Source: Paenibacillus sp. OVF10
GTDB taxonomy: Bacteria; Bacillota; Bacilli; Paenibacillales; Paenibacillaceae
Assembly: GCA_022836915.1 (NCBI GenBank)
Contig: CP094668.1
Location: forward strand, 5,828,001 to 5,892,000
DNA length: 64,000 nucleotides
Reading direction: 5' to 3'
Positions within the stretch are counted from its first letter, which is position 1; every line of letters begins with the position of its first letter. The translations under genes and the position numbers were made by a program. The notes beneath the pieces are model-generated. The model searched no databases. It was not told the DNA's origin and saw only the letters and a list, made by a program, of their open reading frames with translations. Positions 50,356 through 60,442 of the stretch are shown piece by piece.

Positions 50356-52195
50356 GAATCTCCTCCTCCCGATGATTCCTGTTCGTTCACGTCAGCCTCC
50401 GTAGTGTCGGTGCTTCCGTCAGCCTTGGAGGCAGAATTACTGCTAGCATTACTTGTCGTTTTTCCAGAAGAAGCACCTGAGCCAGAAGCATCCGCATTGC
50501 CATTTCCAGCCGAGGTGACATCACCAGTGGAAGAACCGTTCCCCACTGTATTGCCTGCGCCCATACTTCCGGTACTGCCGGTCATATCCGAGGTCATTCC
50601 CGATGTATTTGCTGTATCTAATCCTGCCGTATCCTGCGTAAGATCAGCCGCCGGTACAGGTGGGTTCAATTTCTCATCCAGCTTGTTTATTTTCCGCTCC
50701 ATGGCCAGCACGCGTTCCAACATATCGATCTCCTGATAAATTTCTTGTGCCGAAGCATAAGCATCCCTGGCTCCACTATAGTCTCCAGCTTCATTGAAGC
50801 GGTCACCCTTCTGTTCCAGCGTATCTGCTTGAAGCTGCCGGGATTGCCGTTTGATATCTGCACGTTTGGTCTCGGCCGTCTCCAGTTGCGTAGCAATTTC
50901 CTTCAGCGCATCCTTGTAAGCTGTCTCCGTCGCGGCTGTTCTGGCCCTTTTATACAAAATGATCGCTCCGCTGTAATCTCCATTCTGGAGTTTCAGATCG
51001 CCCTCGGTGATCCAGTCTTGCACTTGCTGGAAGGTGGTCATCTGCTCCAGACGCTCCTGAATAACTTCCCGGTTGAACATGCTATAGGATTCAGACAACT
51101 CCAATGCTTTGGTGTAACTCGCGGTTGCTTTGGTAATGTCGCCTTCTTTCAGGTGAGCTTCCCCATCAACCAGCGTCTGGGCAGCAGCCATCTTCGCAGT
51201 CAACAGCTTTTTATGTATCGGGTCCTTGATTTTGATGGAATTATTGCGCGCCAGGCTGTAGTCCGAGACTGCCTTGGCATACTCTTGTTCCTTGACGTAC
51301 TGGTCTGCGGTCTGTTCATATTGCAGCATATCTACGGCCAATTCAGCTTTTTTGGCTGCACTTTTCACCGCGTAGAATATGCCGGCTCCACCAAAAATCA
51401 GGAGCATAACCAGCATGATGGCAATCCGCTTAATCCATTTCTTACGGTTCTTGGGCTCTTCATGAAAAATCTTGTTCACATATATGGCTGCCGCACTATA
51501 ATTCTCGATACGGGTACGCTGCTTGCTAAGCATTACTTCTTCAAGCGTATCCGCCAGTGTCTGCGGGTCATTGGCACCTTCAACCGCATCGATCATCTCG
51601 GCATCCTGAACCCCTTCCCATAATCCAGGGGTACAGAGCACAAGCACATCGCCATCGGCCAGCTTGATCTTATCCGATACATACGGTCTGATCATGCCAG
51701 GTTTGCCCGCGTATTCATTCAGATTGCCGCGTTCATCATGTTGATCCACACGATCCTCTGCAATCTGGCCTTCGGCTGCCAACTGGGCAGCAACGCTATG
51801 ATCCTTGCTTTTTAGTGCAAGCCGATTTCCACGAAAATGATACAACCGGCTGTGTCCGGCAGATGCCCACACCATACGTGTATAATCTGTCACTACAATG
51901 ACGAATCCCACTTTGAGCCTGACTCGGCGGCTTTCATACTGCAACCATTCATGGGCAATCTTGATATATTCTGTCAGTCTGCGTTTGGACATGGTTGGCT
52001 TTTCCAAAAGGATTCCAGAATCGTCTGTACTGTGATCTGTGCACTATTCACTTCCGTGTCTGTATCCAGGCCATCTGCAATGACATAACAGGCCCAATCT
52101 TCCAGCTCAACGCAGCCGTAGAAATCCCGATTCTTCAGGAAAGATCCTGCTTCCGAGACAAAAGCCGTCTTGAATTCACTGTTCTCCTTCCTCAT
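50352..52195 (-). CDS. membrane-bound PP2C-like pseudophosphatase with repeat domain
   Basis: About 614 residues after a T-run repair near 52010. An N-terminal PP2C fold (DWACYVIADGLDTDTEVNSA, AGHSRLYHFRGNRLAL) lacks key metal ligands: the usual DGxGG after the first Asp is DGLDTDTE and the CSDG motif reads CTPGLWEGV. A membrane segment (IAIMLVMLLIFGGAGIFYAV, near 265) follows, then TPR-like helical repeats (LQNGDYSGAIILYKRART, FNEAGDYSGARDAYASAQE) and a Ser/Gly/Thr-rich tail. Likely a phosphosignal-binding membrane scaffold rather than an enzyme. It follows the active PP2C gene, overlapping within about 40 bases. Confidence 0.75.
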
Positions 52196-52300
52196 CCGTC
52201 TCCCCATTTCCCTTCCCTGTGCGTTGCCTGATCCGCTACCATCCTTGCTCCAAAATGATAATCGTGGCATTATCCTGATGCACGAGCTGTTTTTCTTCAA
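51974..52300 (-). CDS. N-terminal open part of the pseudophosphatase
   Basis: Contains the real N-terminus (MRKENSEFKTAFVSEAG, start near 52195) and the first strands of the PP2C-like fold. The frame ends at an indel after ESFWKSQ near 52010. Residues before the ATG overlap the end of the active PP2C gene. Confidence 0.6.
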   Translation of the reverse strand: MKKNSSCIRIMPRLSFWSKDGSGSGNAQGREMGRRMRKENSEFKTAFVSEAGSFLKNRDFYGCVELEDWACYVIADGLDTDTEVNSAQITVQTILESFWKSQPCPNAD

Positions 52301-53117
52301 TCAAATCAATGATGGTCTGGGCTGCATCAAATGGCGCCATGTCTTTCGCCAGTATAGTCTCCAGTTCCATTTCAGTAAGGGAGTTGTACACCCCGTCACT
52401 GCATAACACAATCTTGTCCGCCGGTTGCAGTGCAAACGGCTCGTCCGCGATTTCCATTTGTTTAAAATGGTCGTACCCCAAATAGTTGACCAGCCTTTTG
52501 CGCTGCGGATTATCCAACGCCTCCTGCTCCGATATTTCTCCAGACATATACTGTTCTTCGAGTTGAGTTTCCAGCGTATGTTTATGATTGATAGCAAGTA
52601 GCTCACCTTTGCGAAACACGGCCAAAATGCTGTCCCCTACTGCGCCCCAATACAGCTCCCTGCCCTTGATCATGGCAGATACCAACGTCGTTCCTCCAGG
52701 AACGCCAAGTAAATTGCGAAGAATCGCCTGGTTTGCCGCATGGGCAGAAGCATCCCAAAACTCTCCCGGATCAGGAAACCGCTCCAACTCTTCAAACTCA
52801 CGGATAAATGTTTCTACAGCAGTTGTACTGGCTACTTTCCCACCAGATAAGCCGCTAATTCCATCGGCAAGTACCGCGAGTACACCATATGGCTCCACGG
52901 CACAGGCAAAATAATCATCCTGCTCACTGCGAGCACCGATGGTCTGTCCATTCCCAATCTGAACACCCACTGGCCTATCGTCACGTTGCCTTACCGGAAT
53001 CCGGCTTCGGACGAATAACAACAACCAGATCGACAAACAGCCTGCTGCCAGAACCCAATAAGGCGTTAGCTCCTTGTCGTTCCACAAGATCATGAAGGTA
53101 TTCACTGTTGCTCCCAT
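52236..53117 (-). CDS. PP2C-family protein phosphatase
   Basis: 293 residues. An N-terminal membrane segment (YWVLAAGCLSIWLLLFV, near 20-38) anchors a cytosolic PP2C domain with every metal-binding motif: ARSEQDDYF, VLADGISGLSGG, GDSILAVF, CSDGVYNSLTE and QDNATIII. It should dephosphorylate Ser/Thr residues, opposite the kinase at 60443-61431, and its likely targets include the FHA partners or the VWA protein. ATG at 53117 overlaps the FHA gene stop by 16 bases. Confidence 0.9.
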   Translation of the reverse strand: MGATVNTFMILWNDKELTPYWVLAAGCLSIWLLLFVRSRIPVRQRDDRPVGVQIGNGQTIGARSEQDDYFACAVEPYGVLAVLADGISGLSGGKVASTTAVETFIREFEELERFPDPGEFWDASAHAANQAILRNLLGVPGGTTLVSAMIKGRELYWGAVGDSILAVFRKGELLAINHKHTLETQLEEQYMSGEISEQEALDNPQRKRLVNYLGYDHFKQMEIADEPFALQPADKIVLCSDGVYNSLTEMELETILAKDMAPFDAAQTIIDLIEEKQLVHQDNATIIILEQGW

Positions 53118-53634
53118 TCAAAATGCACACCACATAATGGGATGAAAATGAATTTGCTGCGTCCCAATTGAATGACGTCATATGCAGCCAGTTCCACCGG
53201 AGAATAGACCGCTTCATTGTTGTGATAAGCAAGGCCGGAAGCATCGCCGGGCAGCAGATAGAAATTCCGTTTTTTGGATCATATACAATCACTGCATGAT
53301 TACGCCTTGAAATCGTGTTATCCCCGAGGATTCGAACATGCATCTCTTCCGAACGTCCAATAAAGTTCTTTTCAGCCATAATTCGATAATCCTGGCCCAT
53401 CTGCGGACCTTCGATACACACCATCCATCCCGTTACCGGTTCAATTCCTGTTGTTTCCCCCAGGTATGGCATCGTTCTGTCATCCTCTGCTGTGCGAGGC
53501 GCGCGTGGGATTGCTCCCGCTGCTTCACTATTGCCGGAAGCCGGTGACTCGACGGCCAGATTGCAATATGGACACGTGTTTCCGTGCCGTCTCGTGCTGA
53601 ACATATGTCCGTTTCCACATCTTGTCAGACTCAT
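53102..53634 (-). CDS. zinc-ribbon FHA protein
   Basis: 177 residues. An N-terminal CxxC pair (RCGNGH and CPYCN) suggests a zinc ribbon. The C-terminal FHA domain has NFIGRSEEMHVRILGD, ISRRNHAVIVYDPK and a repaired end NFYLLPGDASGLAYHNN, IQLGRSKFIF. Open frame to 52981 is an artefact of a missing A near 53270. FHA domains read phosphothreonine, so this is a sensor of the kinase. In T6SS an FHA protein (Fha1) switches on assembly. Confidence 0.82.
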
Positions 53635-53677
53635 TTCTTTTCATTCCCCCGTAAGCTTGTATAATGGTACGCCAACG

Positions 53678-54200
53678 TTATTTCACCAAAATTCGGGTAT
53701 TGGCAATATAAATTAAGTCCCCTGCCTCAATCAGGCTGGGTTCTTCGATTTCCAATTTGGATGATCTGCTTTGATTTCCCTTACGTACACCTACGCCGCT
53801 AGCCGAGTCAATATCCTCGATAAACCATTGGCCCGAGGCTTTGTTCAGCACAGCATGTTGCGGACTGATGAGGGAAGCATATGGAGTATCGGACAGATCA
53901 ATGTCCGCCTCACTGTTCTTCGAACTTTTTCCGATCAATACACTCGTCTCACCCTGAATGTACCATTCCTTCACACTTGTACCGTCGTCGTCCAACAGCA
54001 CGAGTTTCACAACACGTGAAGACAGCTTCTTCTTTTCCCCCTTGGTGGCAGGTATGTATTTAAAAATAGGTATGCTCCCCGGAGAGGACTACAATAATTC
54101 CAGTTATCCACTGGGCACCCATGTCCCGGTTAATGATGAATATGTAATACAGCACGGCTAACGAAATCATGGCGACGCATGCATCAAGCCCTATAGTCAT
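53678..54200 (-). CDS. membrane-anchored FHA protein
   Basis: About 174 residues. From the ATG at 54200 (GAGGAAGGTCGGTA) two hydrophobic stretches (VAMISLAVLYYIFII, WITGIIVVLSG) lead, after a missing G near 54085, into a polar linker and an FHA domain: TSVLIGKSSKNSEADIDLSD, ISPQHAVLNKASGQWFIED, DSASGVGVRKG. Phosphothreonine reader at the membrane. The open frame starting at 54010 lacks the membrane part. Confidence 0.78.
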
Positions 54201-54217
54201 TACCGACCTTCCTCGTC

Positions 54218-54729
54218 TCACTTCCATAACCTCCGCCTGAACCGGCACGATCCATTACAGGTCACCGGCTTACTTTTTCGAACTCCGAAATATCGGTCAA
54301 ACATGGCGGACATATCCATTCCTTTATTGGGATCGGCTTTGCCACTGTTTGAGCTTTCCTTGCCTTTGGGGCTATAGCCAAAAAATTGTTCAAACTGTTC
54401 CTGCATTCGTGATGGATCAGACCATACCTTCTCGGTATTCATAGGTCCATTTTTTGTATGTCCACTCTTTTCTCGTGCAGTATTGGATGTTGTTCCTTTT
54501 GCCCCTTCTGGATTCCCCGTAGATCGAGGTTGTTGATTGTATGTTGCCCTTAGCTCGGGGTTTCCGAGTGTGCTGTAGGCCTCATGTACTTGCTTGAAAC
54601 GCGCCTCTGCCTGCAGATCTCCCCGTTAACATCCGGGTGAAATTTCTTCGCCAATTGACGATAAGCCTTCTTGATCTGCTCCGGAGAAGCTTCACGTTCT
54701 ACACCAAGCACGGCATAATAATCTTTCAT
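54218..54729 (-). CDS. J-domain (DnaJ-like) co-chaperone
   Basis: ATG at 54729 begins [20 protein letters not shown], then [16 protein letters not shown] with the HPD motif needed to stimulate Hsp70 ATPase, and [17 protein letters not shown] ends the J domain. A missing base near 54625 breaks the frame. The rest is a Ser/Gly/Lys-rich linker and a C-terminal MFDRYFGV helix. About 170 residues, with no DnaJ zinc or C-terminal domains. It likely serves the Hsp70-like protein in the same operon. Confidence 0.8.
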
Positions 54730-54855
54730 GGTATTCGTTCCTGCCTCCCTGCCGTATTCGGGCGTAAATAAAGATTAAGGGGCACAAGGGCCCCTTAACA
54801 TGACAGCGTTATTCTAGGCCAGTCATAACTGACCCGGAACATTAGTTGCCCCCTT

Positions 54856-55281
54856 TTATACCGGGAAGCCGCCTTCGATTTTAGTGAATTCAGTTTTGTC
54901 TTTTTTCTGTTTGATGAACAGGCTGAATTCACCCACGCCTTCGGTATCTCCGAAACGCTCTGTGTAATCCACAACGAACGCGTTAGGCATGTAAATTTTG
55001 CGTACCACTTGATCCGCTGCAACCACTTCCAGGGTTACTTTACGATAGCAATCTGCTTTTTCAGCTGGAACGAGGGACCACAGAGCAAGTTTCATCGTGT
55101 CATCTGCATTGTCACCGTCTGTTGCTGTAATAATTTTGCCACTGATGCGAAGTGTTGCACCTACATCTGTGGATCTAGCGTTGGAATCATCCGGTGTATC
55201 TGTGTCATACACTACTGTGCGGATATTATCCATTCCCAATTCGATTGTTTCTGCGCCTTCTACTTTCAATACAAAACCCAT
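54856..55281 (-). CDS. tube (Hcp/TssD-like) protein
   Basis: 141 residues, size and beta content of a tail-tube subunit: VLKVEGAETIELGMDNIRT, ISGKIITATDGDNADDTMKL, VTLEVVAADQVVRKIYMPN and a strong end YTERFGDTEGVGEFSLFIKQ. AGGAGG lies ahead of the ATG (GGAGGTTTTTATTA). It is directly downstream of the sheath-like gene, the classical sheath-tube order. Confidence 0.68.
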   Translation of the reverse strand: MGFVLKVEGAETIELGMDNIRTVVYDTDTPDDSNARSTDVGATLRISGKIITATDGDNADDTMKLALWSLVPAEKADCYRKVTLEVVAADQVVRKIYMPNAFVVDYTERFGDTEGVGEFSLFIKQKKDKTEFTKIEGGFPV

Positions 55282-55465
55282 TAATAAAAACCTCCTTAAG
55301 ATTAGAAAACAATGTGCCCGGCATGCTCTCCATCTGGGGAGAGGTACCGGAATATATGTATAAGGTCAGCCAGTAAAGGCTGCCTCTAACACCAAAATAA
55401 ATGTCTACAATTCGTTGTTTGAAGAATTATATTCAAAATCCAAAACTTGTAACTACTCCAGTCTC

Positions 55466-57634
55466 TTACACTTTCATCGCGCTGGTGCCTTTGGTAATCA
55501 TGACCTCCAGGTTCTTCACATTGCCGTTGAATACCAGATCAATGTGGCACATATTGCTCTTCTCATCGATGATAAAGCTCATGTCGTCACCTTCCTGAAT
55601 GATCGAATTGATCGACCCTCGGGTTCCCAGCCACCGGCTCTTCTGACTGCTCGGATTGTTGCTGAAGAATTTGACGATATTTTCATGCTTGAAATCACCC
55701 GTCTGGAAACGGAGCAAGCGCTCAATGTAAGTACTTACGAGTGTTTTATACAAGGAATCAAAGCCATCTTCGGACATCGCCATGCTTCTCGCTTTGTATA
55801 CCGTGATCCGCTTGATATCGCTATCCTGGATTTGGGCATTTTCCGATGAGAAAATAAATCCAAAGTTTTTGCGGTTAATCGAATCCTTGATGGTGTTCGT
55901 GAATCCGGAGATTTCTTTGGTCATCGTAGTCACGACACGCAGACTGTTATCGCCTGCTTCAATATCAAAACGCACACCTGGATAATCCCGGTTCACGGTT
56001 TTGAATGCGCCTCGTAGATACTCGGGGCACTGATATGCAGCCACAATTCCGGCAGATACATAAGACGCACCGACATACACACCTTCAATCCACAGCTTCA
56101 AAATGTCTTCTTTCTCCTTGGAAAGTTCCACACCATTCTCTGTCTGAAGCATACGACTGTCGATAACGACACCGGACTTCTCTTTCGGAATAATGGTGAA
56201 ATTCGGAGCACTTGGAATGGCGAATTCGCTGTAGTCCTTGCGAGTTAATACCGAGCATTTATCAATATATTTATCGATGCCCGCAGTAGCCATGCTACTG
56301 AATGTAGTCTCTTCTCCGGATTCAAAGCTGAAGAATACTTGTACTTTGTAGTCTTTAACGACTTGTAGGAGCATGGACAGGGATTCCATACTGTTTCCGT
56401 CTTGTTTAACCACTTTCTCGTTACCACGGAAACGGGCACGACTGACTTGAACTTGTCCCGTATTCTCCAGTTCAACGGAAGGAACAATACCGAACCAAAT
56501 GGTGTCGGTAAAATCATTCTTCGCATTGACTGTGTTGAGATAGGTCTCCAGCCGCGGAATGTTACTGCTCTTAACAAGCATATCCAGCTTGGCATTGGCA
56601 ATCAGCATGGAAGGCAGCATGCCTTTGTTTTTGGTCGCATATTGATCAAAGAACATTTTGACACCCAAAATTTTCTCTACCAGCGGTTTTACGGTTTTCA
56701 CAAAGTCATCCTTGGCGTTCTTGTAAAATTCCAGGTATGTATTGTAATTCTGTACTTCAACTGCCGTATCAACATCCGTCTGAACCGCAGGAAGTGGGCA
56801 GAATGTACGAACGACCAGATCCTGTACATACGGTGAAGGTGCCTCGGAGAGTGAATCATAATCTTCGGCAAACACCTGAGTCAAATCTGTGCTTGTCGAC
56901 TCATCCAGGAGCATCAACTCGTTGTTATCACTCTTTGGAGCTTCAATAATTTTCAATTCTCCGCTCTCACCAATCGTGAGTTGTCCTACCTGAATCGCTT
57001 CGGAAGAAGTTTCTTCTTGAGCACGGCCCAGCAACAAGCGGGTTTTGATATCTTCGATGGCCAGTGGCAGCATTGCCATAACATTGTTATAGTTCCGGCT
57101 GGCATCTTCAAACATGACATTAAGTTTATCCCCGATATCCAACTTCTTCGGGTCCCCGTCATCAAGCTTCTCATGCTGGCCATACATGTAATGAATTTCT
57201 TTCCGTACCTGCCGAATGTCATCCATAACCTTTTTCGGTGAAATCATATCCAGCAAATTTTCAAACTTGAAATCTACATTCGTAATCCCCTGACTACGTT
57301 TGGTATCGATCAGGGTAAAGAGCATTCTCAGGAAGTCATTGCTATGATCAATTTTGATCTCAGAGATTGCTTCATCCGGAATCCCTTCCGGTTTTTTAAG
57401 CGTATACATGACTTTCTGGTTTACCGCATTGAAAAAGGAATACACACTGGGAGAAAACTTGTCCAAAAACTCATCGAAGTTGCGTACAAGCAAGTGTTCG
57501 TTGATCTCCTTGATCTTGTCATCATTCAAACTGTCGATCCCTTTTACGTCACCGACAATCGTAATCAAATCCATTTTCTCAGGATTGATCTCTTCAAAAA
57601 GCATCGTTCGGTTCGTTTGATTAATAATATCCAT
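55466..57634 (-). CDS. large sheath-like protein of contractile injection system
   Basis: 722 residues, intact. N-terminal helical part (VRNFDEFLDKFSPSVYSFFNA), middle DKLNVMFEDASRNYNNVMAML, second half with TTMTKEISGFTNTIKDSIN, RLLRFQTGDFKHENIVKFFS and the C-terminal block MCHIDLVFNGNVKNLEVMITKG. The end resembles the handshake strand region of TssC sheath proteins, and size and gene order fit a fused TssB-TssC. I am not certain: similarity is by pattern only. AGGGGGATGTTGC is ahead of the ATG. Confidence 0.55.
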   Translation of the reverse strand: MDIINQTNRTMLFEEINPEKMDLITIVGDVKGIDSLNDDKIKEINEHLLVRNFDEFLDKFSPSVYSFFNAVNQKVMYTLKKPEGIPDEAISEIKIDHSNDFLRMLFTLIDTKRSQGITNVDFKFENLLDMISPKKVMDDIRQVRKEIHYMYGQHEKLDDGDPKKLDIGDKLNVMFEDASRNYNNVMAMLPLAIEDIKTRLLLGRAQEETSSEAIQVGQLTIGESGELKIIEAPKSDNNELMLLDESTSTDLTQVFAEDYDSLSEAPSPYVQDLVVRTFCPLPAVQTDVDTAVEVQNYNTYLEFYKNAKDDFVKTVKPLVEKILGVKMFFDQYATKNKGMLPSMLIANAKLDMLVKSSNIPRLETYLNTVNAKNDFTDTIWFGIVPSVELENTGQVQVSRARFRGNEKVVKQDGNSMESLSMLLQVVKDYKVQVFFSFESGEETTFSSMATAGIDKYIDKCSVLTRKDYSEFAIPSAPNFTIIPKEKSGVVIDSRMLQTENGVELSKEKEDILKLWIEGVYVGASYVSAGIVAAYQCPEYLRGAFKTVNRDYPGVRFDIEAGDNSLRVVTTMTKEISGFTNTIKDSINRKNFGFIFSSENAQIQDSDIKRITVYKARSMAMSEDGFDSLYKTLVSTYIERLLRFQTGDFKHENIVKFFSNNPSSQKSRWLGTRGSINSIIQEGDDMSFIIDEKSNMCHIDLVFNGNVKNLEVMITKGTSAMKV

Positions 57635-57649
57635 TCAGGCAACATCCCC

Positions 57650-57745
57650 CTAATGATGGTTCATTTGGGCGAATGCTTCCCCCTCCATCAATTTTTGACA
57701 CTCCGCACGCACTATCAGTCTTTGGTCATGATCTAAGAGAATCAT
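57650..57745 (-). CDS. possible small ORF upstream of sheath gene
   Basis: 31 codons, MILLDHDQRLIVRAECQKLM followed by EGEAFAQMNHH and stop, 15 bases before the sheath start. Upstream GAGAAG is a weak ribosome site. It could be a leader peptide or a chance frame. Confidence 0.3.
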   Translation of the reverse strand: MILLDHDQRLIVRAECQKLMEGEAFAQMNHH

Positions 57746-58207
57746 CTTCTCAGGCCATCACAAGTCCAATAGAACGAGCTGTCAACATATGACTGGAACT
57801 TATGTACCAGATTATGCCGTTTGCTTTGGAGATTTATGGAATTCATCTTAATCATCAGCGATATGTTTTGTCAATATTCCCCTATATAGGTCTAAAAGCT
57901 CATTTATGTGACTTCGATATACCTATAGAACTATTTTCCGAATTTCGCTTCACTTCCCTTCGAATCATGCCGATGATAAAGAATATCCTATAATTTGGAT
58001 GATGTTCAATGATTTAAGACTAGTGGAGTTTTTCCCTAATCATAAGGAAATCACCTTAACGTATGCGGTGTTGCAATATTCTTAACTTATCAAAACTACG
58101 CATAACGGGGTTTTATCGAGTGAAAACAAAAGTTTTTCAACAAAAATCAGTTTCACCTCTAAAAACAATTGTAGTGCCCAAAACAGAAAGGAGATTCAAA
58201 GCATCGT
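57746..58207. other. divergent intergenic region, sheath operon / VWA gene
   Basis: 462 AT-rich bases with no ORF of interest. It must carry the promoters of both the minus-strand injection operon and the plus-strand VWA gene. I could not pick a consensus -35/-10 pair with confidence. Confidence 0.5.
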
Positions 58208-60277
58208 ATGATATTAATAAAATTAAAAAAAACAATTTTCTCTCTCTTGTTCATCAGCTTTTTAATTCCAGCATGGGACATGGGAAGCATATACGCTGAA
58301 TCATCCGTCAAGACCCAGACGTATGAAGGACTCGATGCCATGTTTGTCCTGGATGTTAGCTACTCCATGAATGAGACCGACAAAGATCGCATCGCCGAAG
58401 AAGTTATACATATGTTTATGGATATGACTAGTGGACCTAAGACCCGATTGGGGTTTGTAGCTTATAATGACAAGATCACTTCATCCGTACCACTGATGGA
58501 TATTTCATCCTCTGGAGCTCGCAATAATCTTCGTAGCCGTGTGGATGGCTTAAAACGTTCAGGATATACAGATCTCGGACTTGGCTTACGCCGAGGTGCT
58601 AGCCTGCTTGAACAATCACAGACGGACAAACGTAAACCATTTATGATTTTGCTCTCTGACGGAGAAACGGATTTACGAGGATCGACGAGCAGAACACCTG
58701 CCGACTCATCCAAGGATGTGGACAAGGTTATTGAGATGGCACAACAAGCTGGTTATCCCATCTATACTGTGGGACTAAACCGCGACGGTACGGTTAACCC
58801 CGCAGAATTGGAGCGCATCGCCAAAGAAACGGGTGGTTCTTCCTTCATTACCGGAAGTGCGGACGATCTGCCTGAAATCTTCAATCGTATTTTTGCAGAT
58901 CAGATTCAATCTGTTCTTGTGTCTGTAGCGGCTGTGACTGCAACTGGAGCAATGCAGGAAGTAACCGTGGATATTCCTAACTCCAGCATGGCGGATGCCA
59001 ACATTATCATGCTCTCTGATCATGCTGTCTCGGAAGCTCAGCTCTATTATCAGTCGAGCAATGTCAGCTTCATTCGATCTGATAAATATGCTCTGATGAA
59101 GATCATTCGTCCGGTCAAAGGACAGTTTAAACTGAAGTTTAAAGGTCGTAGTGGTGATCTGGTGAAGATTAATCTACTGGGAAATTACAACGTAGCTGCT
59201 ACTGCAAATATGGCAACGGAGCAGCCAGTCAAGGGGAAAAGCATCACATTTGAGGCATCACTCTACGATCAGGCTGTGGACCCTAAACCCATTCAGGACT
59301 TGGATGTGTACAAGGGACTGGAAGCGGAACTCATTGTAACTCCATCTGATGGAAAGACAGAACGTATCCCTTTGACCAATACAGGTAGCGGATTTACGGG
59401 AAAATACACTTTTCCCAAGTCGGATCTGTACACATGGGGACTACGGATCGACGGTCCAGACTTTTATCGCGAAATTACTCCGGTTGAAGTAGACATTACG
59501 AATCAAGCACCCGTATCCACCGGCGAATCCATGGTGTTATCCAAAGATGACAGCAATACAGATGTCGACCTGAACAACTACTTTAAGGATGCCAATAATG
59601 ATCCTTTAACGTATGTCCTTGCTGAAGGTGGAAATGAACGCAAGCTCGGGGAGGCCGTCATTGAAGGTAACCTGTTGCGATGGTCTTCTCTTCACACTGG
59701 AAGTTCCACCATTAAGGTGACAGCAACGGATTCTGAGGGAGCAAGTATAACTACAGACATTACGTTGCAAATTCAGTCTTTACGTGAAAAGGTACTTCTC
59801 TATACAGGATTGGGCCTGCTTCTTACTGGTGGTATTTTCGCACTGTATTGGTTCGTATTGAAACCAAAACCCGTATTCCGCGGAAGACTGGAAGGATACT
59901 TTCTAGCTACAGCGAACGGCGAGGATATACCAGTGACCAATTGGCCTCTAACCTCATTGGAACGTCGAAAAGTAAGTCTCAGTGAACTTTTTGATCGCAT
60001 GGACATTGGGGTCAAAGTACCTGAAGCGGGACGAATCTGGCTGGAAGCGGGTAAGAAAGAAACGTTATTGGTACGGCACGATACGAATTGTACGGTTGTC
60101 CGAGGCCGAACGCCAGTGAAGCGTAGATACACGGAAGCTATGGAGTACAATGAAAAGTTGTATATTACGTTTGAGGATGGTGTTACGGAGATCGAAATTC
60201 GTTACAAAGCCATCAAACCAAGTACCAATATCTATGTAGGACAAAGAGAGACCCCCAGTAAACTACGTGTTAACTAA
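58208..60277 (+). CDS. secreted or membrane-anchored VWA-domain protein
   Basis: 689 residues. A signal-like N-terminus (IFSLLFISFLIPAW) precedes a von Willebrand A domain with intact MIDAS: DVSYSMNETD (DxSxS) and LSDGETD. A beta-rich middle is followed by a cadherin-like domain (NNYFKDANNDPLTYVL, ATDSEGASITTDI), a C-terminal membrane segment (LLYTGLGLLLTGGIFALYWF, near 535) and a cytosolic beta domain rich in Lys. Bridging outside and cytosol, it could relay a surface signal to the kinase or FHA proteins. The start is divergent to the sheath gene. No indels seen. Confidence 0.82.
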   Translation: MILIKLKKTIFSLLFISFLIPAWDMGSIYAESSVKTQTYEGLDAMFVLDVSYSMNETDKDRIAEEVIHMFMDMTSGPKTRLGFVAYNDKITSSVPLMDISSSGARNNLRSRVDGLKRSGYTDLGLGLRRGASLLEQSQTDKRKPFMILLSDGETDLRGSTSRTPADSSKDVDKVIEMAQQAGYPIYTVGLNRDGTVNPAELERIAKETGGSSFITGSADDLPEIFNRIFADQIQSVLVSVAAVTATGAMQEVTVDIPNSSMADANIIMLSDHAVSEAQLYYQSSNVSFIRSDKYALMKIIRPVKGQFKLKFKGRSGDLVKINLLGNYNVAATANMATEQPVKGKSITFEASLYDQAVDPKPIQDLDVYKGLEAELIVTPSDGKTERIPLTNTGSGFTGKYTFPKSDLYTWGLRIDGPDFYREITPVEVDITNQAPVSTGESMVLSKDDSNTDVDLNNYFKDANNDPLTYVLAEGGNERKLGEAVIEGNLLRWSSLHTGSSTIKVTATDSEGASITTDITLQIQSLREKVLLYTGLGLLLTGGIFALYWFVLKPKPVFRGRLEGYFLATANGEDIPVTNWPLTSLERRKVSLSELFDRMDIGVKVPEAGRIWLEAGKKETLLVRHDTNCTVVRGRTPVKRRYTEAMEYNEKLYITFEDGVTEIEIRYKAIKPSTNIYVGQRETPSKLRVN

Positions 60278-60325
60278 GTGGAAACGAAACACGTTAATGC
60301 GAGTTCTCTCTGAAAATATAAAAGA

Positions 60326-60373
60326 AAACAAGCCAGTGCACCCCATATGTGAGGGTAAGAACTGGCTTGTTTA
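60326..60373. terminator. bidirectional terminator between VWA and kinase genes
   Basis: AAACAAGCCAGT and ACTGGCTTGTTT flank a 23-base loop, T/A-rich on both sides, between two convergent genes. Confidence 0.7.
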
Positions 60374-60442
60374 TGTTTACACCTATTTAACGGCTATGTT
60401 TCATTGAAACGTCTCTACTTTATGAACATAGGTTATGACTGC

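Noticed and set aside
50745-51623. 292-codon plus-strand frame
   Set aside because: Antisense to the membrane pseudophosphatase gene, whose helical repeats explain the open frame.
55282-55465. Terminator between sheath and tube genes
   Set aside because: A weak inverted repeat (GGCAGCC / GGCTGACC near 55362-55383) has no T run, so it is not called.
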